Assembly: GCA_001179505.1 (NCBI GenBank)
Contig: CDMY01000218.1
Coordinates: 87,784 to 151,783, forward strand
Source of the DNA: Vitrella brassicaformis
Taxonomy: Eukaryota > Sar > Vitrellaceae
Length of the DNA stretch: 64,000 nucleotides
Direction: 5' to 3'
Part shown: in pieces, positions 58,221 to 64,000 of the stretch
Layout: each line of letters begins with the position of its first letter
Numbering within the stretch: the stretch's first letter is position 1
The notes under the pieces: generated by a model
Database searches by the model: none
What the model saw: the letters and a program-made list of their open reading frames with translations, nothing else
Told to the model about the DNA's origin: nothing
Program-made: the position numbers and the translations under genes

Positions 58221-61200
58221 GTGTGTTGATGAGATCAGGAGAGGGCAGACGACGTGCGGGAAACATACAAAAGGGTACGGCGTGCCATTCCACACACGAC
58301 AGACAGACAGACAGACAGAGAAGCGGCATGCGGCTTGCACGCGTTTGTTTGTTTGTTGTGTTGTGTTCATCAGTTTCTGCACGAGTTCCCCCTATGTTAC
58401 GGCTACTGGAAGAGGTGGGCTGACCTCGAGGGCAATACCAACCCACAAGAGGCACTCAACGTACGCACACACACACACACACACACGACACACACGACAC
58501 ACGCTGCGTTGATTGCGTGTGTGTACCTGACTAAGGTGTACGAGAGGGGTCTTGAGATGATAGGTCAGAGTGTCGATCTGTGGCTGCACTACATCACATA
58601 CGTCATGGACTTACACCAGCACACCACCACCACCACCAGTAGCACACCCGAGGCGCAGCAGCAGCAGCTACGCGACCTCTTCGAAAGGGCCGTGCGGCGG
58701 GTCAGTCAGTGAATACACACAGACAGACAGACAGACAGACAGAACAGACGGACGGTGTTTACTTGTGGCGGCTTACAAGCGTGTGTGTGTGTGTGTTGTG
58801 TGCAGGTGGGTCTTGACTGGTCGTCCAAGCCACTGTGGGACAAGTACATCCAATTCGAAACGGACAACAAACAGTGGAACAAGGTGGGTGGGTGGGTGGG
58901 CACAGATTGCGCAAGGGTCAGTCAGTCATCACAGGTGTGGTGTGTGTGCATCAATCTCTCTCCTCCAGGTCAGCGGCATCTTCCGTCGCATCTTCCAGTC
59001 GCCTATAAACGAGCTGGACAAATATAGGCACGCACCCTGACCTGACACACACACTCGTGTGTGTATCTGCGCGCGTGTGTCTGTCTGTCTGTGTGTCTGT
59101 CTGTCTGTCTGTCTGTGTGTCTGTGTGTCAGGGAGCGCTTCCACGAGTGGGCGACTGGCCGTTCCGTGGAGGCCTTGGTGGCGGAGAGTGAGCAGCCGAT
59201 GCTCAAGGAACTCAGACACAGGAGACAACGAGAGGTACGCCACGCCAGTCAGTGACAGTGACACACAGAGAGACCCCTCTATGTCTGTCTGTCTGTCTGT
59301 GTATCTGTGGTTGGTAGGAGGCCAACAAGGAGCGCAAGGCAGCCGAGAAGCTGCAGAGAGAGGAGGGCGAGCGCATGAAGAGGGAGGACGAAGCCTCCAC
59401 CAAGTGGGAAATGGACCTGCGGAGGAAACAAGAGGCCGGTACGCCGTCCGTCCCCACACACCTGCTGGACCCCACCACACATGGAAGGGTGCATGGATGG
59501 ATGGATGGATGGATCAGATCGGCGTGAAGCAGAGGCCGCCCGTGCGCAGGCGGCTCTGTACGCAGAGGAAGAGGAGGGCCAGCTCGACGAGGAAGACGAC
59601 AAACCTGCTTCCACTGCAGCACAGCCACACACGAAACCGGCTGAGGGCCACACCGCCGCATCCCAGACAAGCCAGGACGACCCACGGAGCAGGCAACGGA
59701 GAGAGGAAATGGTACGCACACCCACGTAGAGCCCTTCCCCTGTGTGTGTGGGTCCATCCATCCATCCGTCCATTCCGTGACTGTGTGTGTCAGGACCGTT
59801 GGTGTGCAGAAGTGGCTGAGAGTCAGGTCCGTCGGCTCGCCGAGGAGCGCCAGGCGAAAGAAGAGGCCGCGCGCAGGGCCGAGGTCGAGTGGCTGATGCA
59901 GCTACGGTACGGACGGCAGCACCAAGCCATCCATCGCACCCACTCGGCACCGATCGACTCATCAATGACACGTGTGTGTTTGTGTTTGTGTGGGTCAGTG
60001 AGGACCTGTACCAGGCGACGCTCAAGCACGCCGAAGCGATATGGCCGTTCGAAAGACAGGTACCTAGCTCACGGGCGTGGTCCTGCACTCACGCCGTGTG
60101 TGTGGTCATGATCACATGTATCAGATTCGGCGCACCTACTTCCACCCTAAGCCGCTCGAGTCGGCCCAGCTGCAGATATGGCGCGACTACCTGGACTTCG
60201 AAATCAACAAAGTGAGAGAGGCCGGGAGGAATATATATAGGGAAGGGATCGTTCCTCTGTCTCATCTGTGTGTGTGTGTGTGTGTGTGTGAATCAATGGT
60301 CTGTCAGGGTGACGCCAACCGCATCACAGCCTTGTTCGAGCGCTGCCTGGTCGCCGCAAACAATTACGTCGAGTTCTGGGTCAAGTGAGCCGATACAGAC
60401 AGACAGACAGACGTGCCTGCCCACAGCGGCACATTGATGGCTGGATGACTGACTGGATGGATGGATGGATGGACGCGTGTCCTGTCGTGTCGTCTGAGTG
60501 CCTGCAGGTATGCCAATTGGTGCGAGAGCACTGGTGACATCGGCGGGGCGCGCCGCGTCTACCTCAGAGGCACGCAGACACACGTCAGAAGACGGTCAGC
60601 CACCCACACTCCCACACACATACACACGGCATCTCTGTCGTGTGCTGTCTTCGTTTGTTTGTATGGGTGTGATTGCTTCAGCCCGGAGCTGCATCTGTTG
60701 TATGCCGATTTCGAGGAGAGCCACGGCAATCCAGAGGCGGCCAGGCGGACACTCAGCAGCGTGCTCGAGTGAGCTGAGCTGCCAATGTCACATAGGTGCA
60801 TCCGACAGAGAGAGAGCGTGTGTGTGTCCGTGCCGTGCAGCCCAGTGCCATTGGTTGAGGGCTACTTGCGGCTGATCCAGCTCGAGAGGCGCCAGCGGAA
60901 CATAGCCCAGTGCGTCAAGCTGTACGAAACGGCGCTCGCCGTATACGTAAGTAGGCGGTGGCCACACACCCACACGCACATGACATGCATGGGTGGGATG
61001 TGCTGTGCTGTGCTTCCAATACATACGTCTTTCATGTGTGTGTGTGTGTGTGTGTGTGGCCAGAGCAAGTCCTCGATGGGCGAGCTGACGACCTTCCTGA
61101 CCATCTCATTCGCGCGGTTCCTGGCTGACTGGGCGGCAAGTTGGCCGCGGGGTCGCCAGCTGCTCGAGGAGAGATGGCGGCAGCAGCCGGGCAAGCTCGA

Positions 61201-62284
61201 GGTGCCCCTGACGCTCATACAACTGGAGATGATGCACGCCAGTAGGCGCACACACACACACAGGATGATGCAATCCCTTTGGATGGATGGACGATACACG
61301 TGTGTGTGTGTGTGTGTGTGTGTTCAGGGGATGATGCCGCCAGTGAGGACCGCATCTGCCGGTGGTTCGAGGCGCTCGTCGGCCCACAGCCTGGAAGCAA
61401 CCAATCGGTGGGTTGGTGAAGTCACGCGATTGTTTGCTTCATTGATCCCTTCCTTGGTTTCTGTCGTCCGTCATCCATCCATCCAGCTGACTGTGGTTGA
61501 GCAGTCTGACATGTGGACACGCTACGTGGACTATCTCAGCGGCTACGGATCGTCGATGCTCAAACTCAGACGCGTCAAAGTAAGCAAATGGTCGACAGAC
61601 ACACTCACTGTGCTGCTGCGGCTCCCATTCTACTCTACCTACATCTCTCTCGCTGCTGTCTGTCTGCCTCCGTGACGTCATGCCATGCAGGACCGTGCGC
61701 GCGCCTTCCTGACCACACACCATCGTGAGCTGCAGATGGAGTTGGGCGGCCCCGCGGCAGCCAAGGCGGCCAAGGGCGCACGTGCAGGCAACGTCAACCT
61801 GTCTCTGCTGCTCAATGACGGCCGCAAGCGCGCCAAGCGCCATGACGCCGACCATTCCCCGCTGGATGCGGCGCCGCCCAACAAGCGGGCCAAGACAGCC
61901 ATGGTGGAGGACCAACATGGTGGCCATACCACCACCACCAGCACAGATGATGCCGACGCAGCAGCGTGGAGCGACTACCAGAAACAGCTGGCGTCCTACC
62001 TGCAGCAGCAGCTGCAGCAACAGGGGAGCCAGCAGAGCACCAATGGCGTGACTGGCGATCCCGACGAGGAGACCATGAAGGATGAGGACGGGGAGGGAGA
62101 GGGCGAGGGGGGGATGAGTGCCGAGGCGCAGGCCGCTCTGGCCGCCATAGCGTGCATGCCGCAGCTGCAGCAGCACCTCCAGCTGCTCCAACAACTGCAG
62201 CAAGGCGGCCATCTGGAGGAGGGAGGGGAGCAGCCACACGACAGTAGCGGACAGATGGACGAAGGGATGGAAACACATTCATGA
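57746..62284 (+). CDS. PRPF39: Pre-mRNA splicing factor Prp39 (U1 snRNP, HAT repeats)
   Basis: Twenty-one exons with closing phases give 877 residues; the first is 57746-57910 and the last 61691-62284. Prp39 is a HAT-repeat scaffold of the U1 snRNP that helps 5' splice-site recognition. Family text: [102 protein letters not shown], then after a charged insert [76 protein letters not shown]. Exon 7 ends at a GC donor (TATAG then GCACGC, 59027/59028), needed because the next GT lies after a stop. The C terminus is basic, then Gln-rich. Many introns are TG or CTGT repeats. Confidence 0.93.
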
Positions 62285-63483
62285 ACAATTAGAATACACC
62301 GCGAGAGACGAAAAGGATACTATATCAATCGAACAGCGAACGTTTGCGTGCTGCGTCCGCGAGGTGGAGACAGCAAGCTTTGGCCATTTCACGTCCAGAC
62401 CAGCTTCGAAGCGGCCGGTGTTCAGAAGATGCCTTTTGCCCCTGATGACGTACAGGGGTTCCTGAGGGCTGAGACGGCTTTTGCTGTCACCCGCTGAAGG
62501 CGGGTCAACTTTTGTCTGGTTTCTTTCCAGTTCCCTCAAAAAGGCTTTGTTTGCCAATGTCCCTTCCGTCTCTTCCGTCTCTTCTGTCTCTTCTGTCTCT
62601 CATACATTTCTCTTCGTTTCTCTTGATTGAGAAGAGTGGGAAGAGTGGGAGACTGCAGAGCAAAAGCGGCGAATATAGAAAAAAAAAGTCAAACAAACAG
62701 CTGCCAGTGCGTGTGTGTGAGTGTGTGTCCCTGTGTGTGTGTGTATGCAGGTGTGTGGCCACAACTTGCCCGTGGGACATCTTATCATCCCCACGTCCAT
62801 CAGAGATCCCAGCTTCCAGGTTCCGCCTCCCGTTCTTCTTCATGATTGACAGACAGGGACACACACACTCACGTAGACAGACAGACACAGGGCGAGAGAG
62901 GAGAGAGGGAGGGGGACAGATCTGCTGACAGCGTTAGATAGCTGACCAGCGGGACACACACATGGGGGACACACAGAGTTTTATTGGTCATTTTGGGGTG
63001 TGTGCGTGTGTGTGCGTGTGTGATTTGGGTAATCCCATCGGCTGTCTGTGTGTGGCTGGGCATGCGTGTTGTGTGTCGGTGGATGGATTGCCTGTCTGGC
63101 ATGTGTGGTGGTGGCCGCGCATGTCCATGTCCATGGCCCGGCTGCAGCGTTGCATTCACATACCCATGGATGGATGGATGGATGGACCATTTTCGTTGCT
63201 TTACACCATCAAGCGAAGCGCACCACGGACAGGTTGACGTACATGCAGAGTTGGGCCTCTTAGACACACACACACACACGCACACGCACACACCACACAC
63301 ATACATGTTCACCCAACCCGCCCAACCCCACACCCGTCCCTTACATCCGTTCTTGTCCAAGCGCGATGACACGCCTCACGTCAGCAACTGGCCTGCCTTG
63401 TTAAGCATCCACATCATGACGGGCTGTTTGCCCACCAATGATAGTTCAGGACCACAGAAATGCAAACAACACTGTCTGCGTAC
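62285..63483. other. Intergenic region with simple repeats
   Basis: No convincing gene. It contains (TCTCTTCNG)n at 62562-62600, TG runs at about 62700-62750 and 62998-63022, GGAT at 63167-63185 and CA at about 63263-63300. The 3' exons of the minus-strand gene at the right edge may lie here, but none could be fixed. Confidence 0.4.
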
Positions 63484-63928
63484 CGAAATCTAGCCGGCAT
63501 CAAATCCGAAAAGGTCATCAAAAATGCCATCATCGAATCGGGCTCAAAGTAGTCATCTAAAGCGCCTGGATCGGGTCGTGGACCGGGCTCCGCAGGAGCG
63601 GGCACTAGTGGCTGCCGTGCCGTCGGGGCCGGGGAAGAGATCGGACGATGTGGCTACGGGACTGACGCACACCTCACCCAGGGGATACCCTGAACCCACC
63701 AACCATACCGACACCTCCTGAACACGGCCACACACACAGAGACAGATGGGAAAAGGGGATGGGGTTGGCTAGCTAGTTGGCTGACCACGTCTGCGTCTTG
63801 ATCAGTGACTGGGAAGATGGCGATGGGCAGCTCCTCATCGATTAGCGGCACGATGGCTAAATCCTCATCCACGTTGGGATCGTCATCGCTCTCAGTCGCT
63901 CTCAGCATCGCTGCCGCCCACAATGAAG
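63484..63928 (-). CDS. Unknown acidic/proline-rich protein (internal exons only, partial)
   Basis: Two exons fit by phase: 63786-63928 (acceptor phase 1; text AATESDDDP after splitting, DEDLAIVPLIDEELPIAIFP, VTDQDADV) and 63484-63653 (PHRPISSPAPTARQPLVPAP, DPGALDDYFEPDSMMAFLM, TFSDLMPARF), joined by an intron 63654-63785. The 5' end lies beyond the right edge and the 3' end was not found. Acidic, hydrophobic stretches of this kind occur in activation domains, but no function can be assigned. Confidence 0.35.
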
Positions 63929-64000
63929 CTGCATTCGTGTGTGCATGACCCGACGCACAATCAAATGAGTCTCGCGCTATCCGCTAGCCCCGGCCCGACT

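Noticed and set aside
1-64000. tRNA, rRNA or transposon genes
   Set aside because: No cloverleaf with a T-loop, no rRNA core sequence and no transposase or reverse transcriptase motif was found by reading; a covariance search was not possible.

Overview
This window is nuclear DNA of a gene-dense, intron-rich eukaryote. Most genes have many short introns (about 60-130 bases) with GT-AG ends, and the 3' splice sites are very often preceded by TG/CA microsatellite instead of a pyrimidine tract. A pyruvate kinase carries a signal peptide followed by a transit-like segment, as expected for a complex (secondary) plastid. Together these features suggest an alveolate alga; my best guess is a chromerid such as Vitrella brassicaformis. 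This is inference, not a database match. Two runs of exactly 300 N (7903-8202 and 31965-32264) are assembly gaps.

Layout. 1-7.7 kb: a local family of three related genes, one on minus running off the left edge and two on plus. They have a Ser/Ala-rich N terminus, an F-box-like segment and a shared unknown C-terminal domain; the last copy ends in a ubiquitin-like domain without the GG tail. A ubiquitin fragment ORF lies between the first two. 8.2-12.8 kb: a divergent pair, an AAAP-type amino-acid transporter (-) and a saccharopine-dehydrogenase-like oxidoreductase (+). 13.5-24.3 kb: two large minus-strand genes, a helical-repeat protein with a basic/acidic tail and an ARM-like protein ending in a RING finger. 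24.7-26.5 kb: a coiled-coil protein (+). 26.5-29.8 kb: a microsatellite-rich stretch without a convincing gene.

29.8-36.1 kb: a large low-complexity protein with a GAE minisatellite (+), a conserved-looking unknown protein (-) and a MYND-TPR protein (+). 36.7-41.3 kb: COQ4 (-) and plastid-type pyruvate kinase (+), head to head. 42.3-43.5 kb: an EVE-domain protein (-). 43.8-47.7 kb: a single-pass surface protein combining a C-type lectin fold, Ig-like segments, a PAN/Apple-like module and bacterial-style RTX calcium repeats. 47.8-54.8 kb: two small membrane proteins, a 205-bp duplicated noncoding repeat and a polytopic membrane protein. 55.4-62.3 kb: a Mn-type CDF metal transporter (-) and splicing factor Prp39 (+). 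63.5-64 kb: part of an unknown minus-strand gene.

Gene models were assembled by hand from ORFs, splice signals and phase checks. Where the exon sum is stated, the phases close from start to stop. Functions are named only where motifs are visible.
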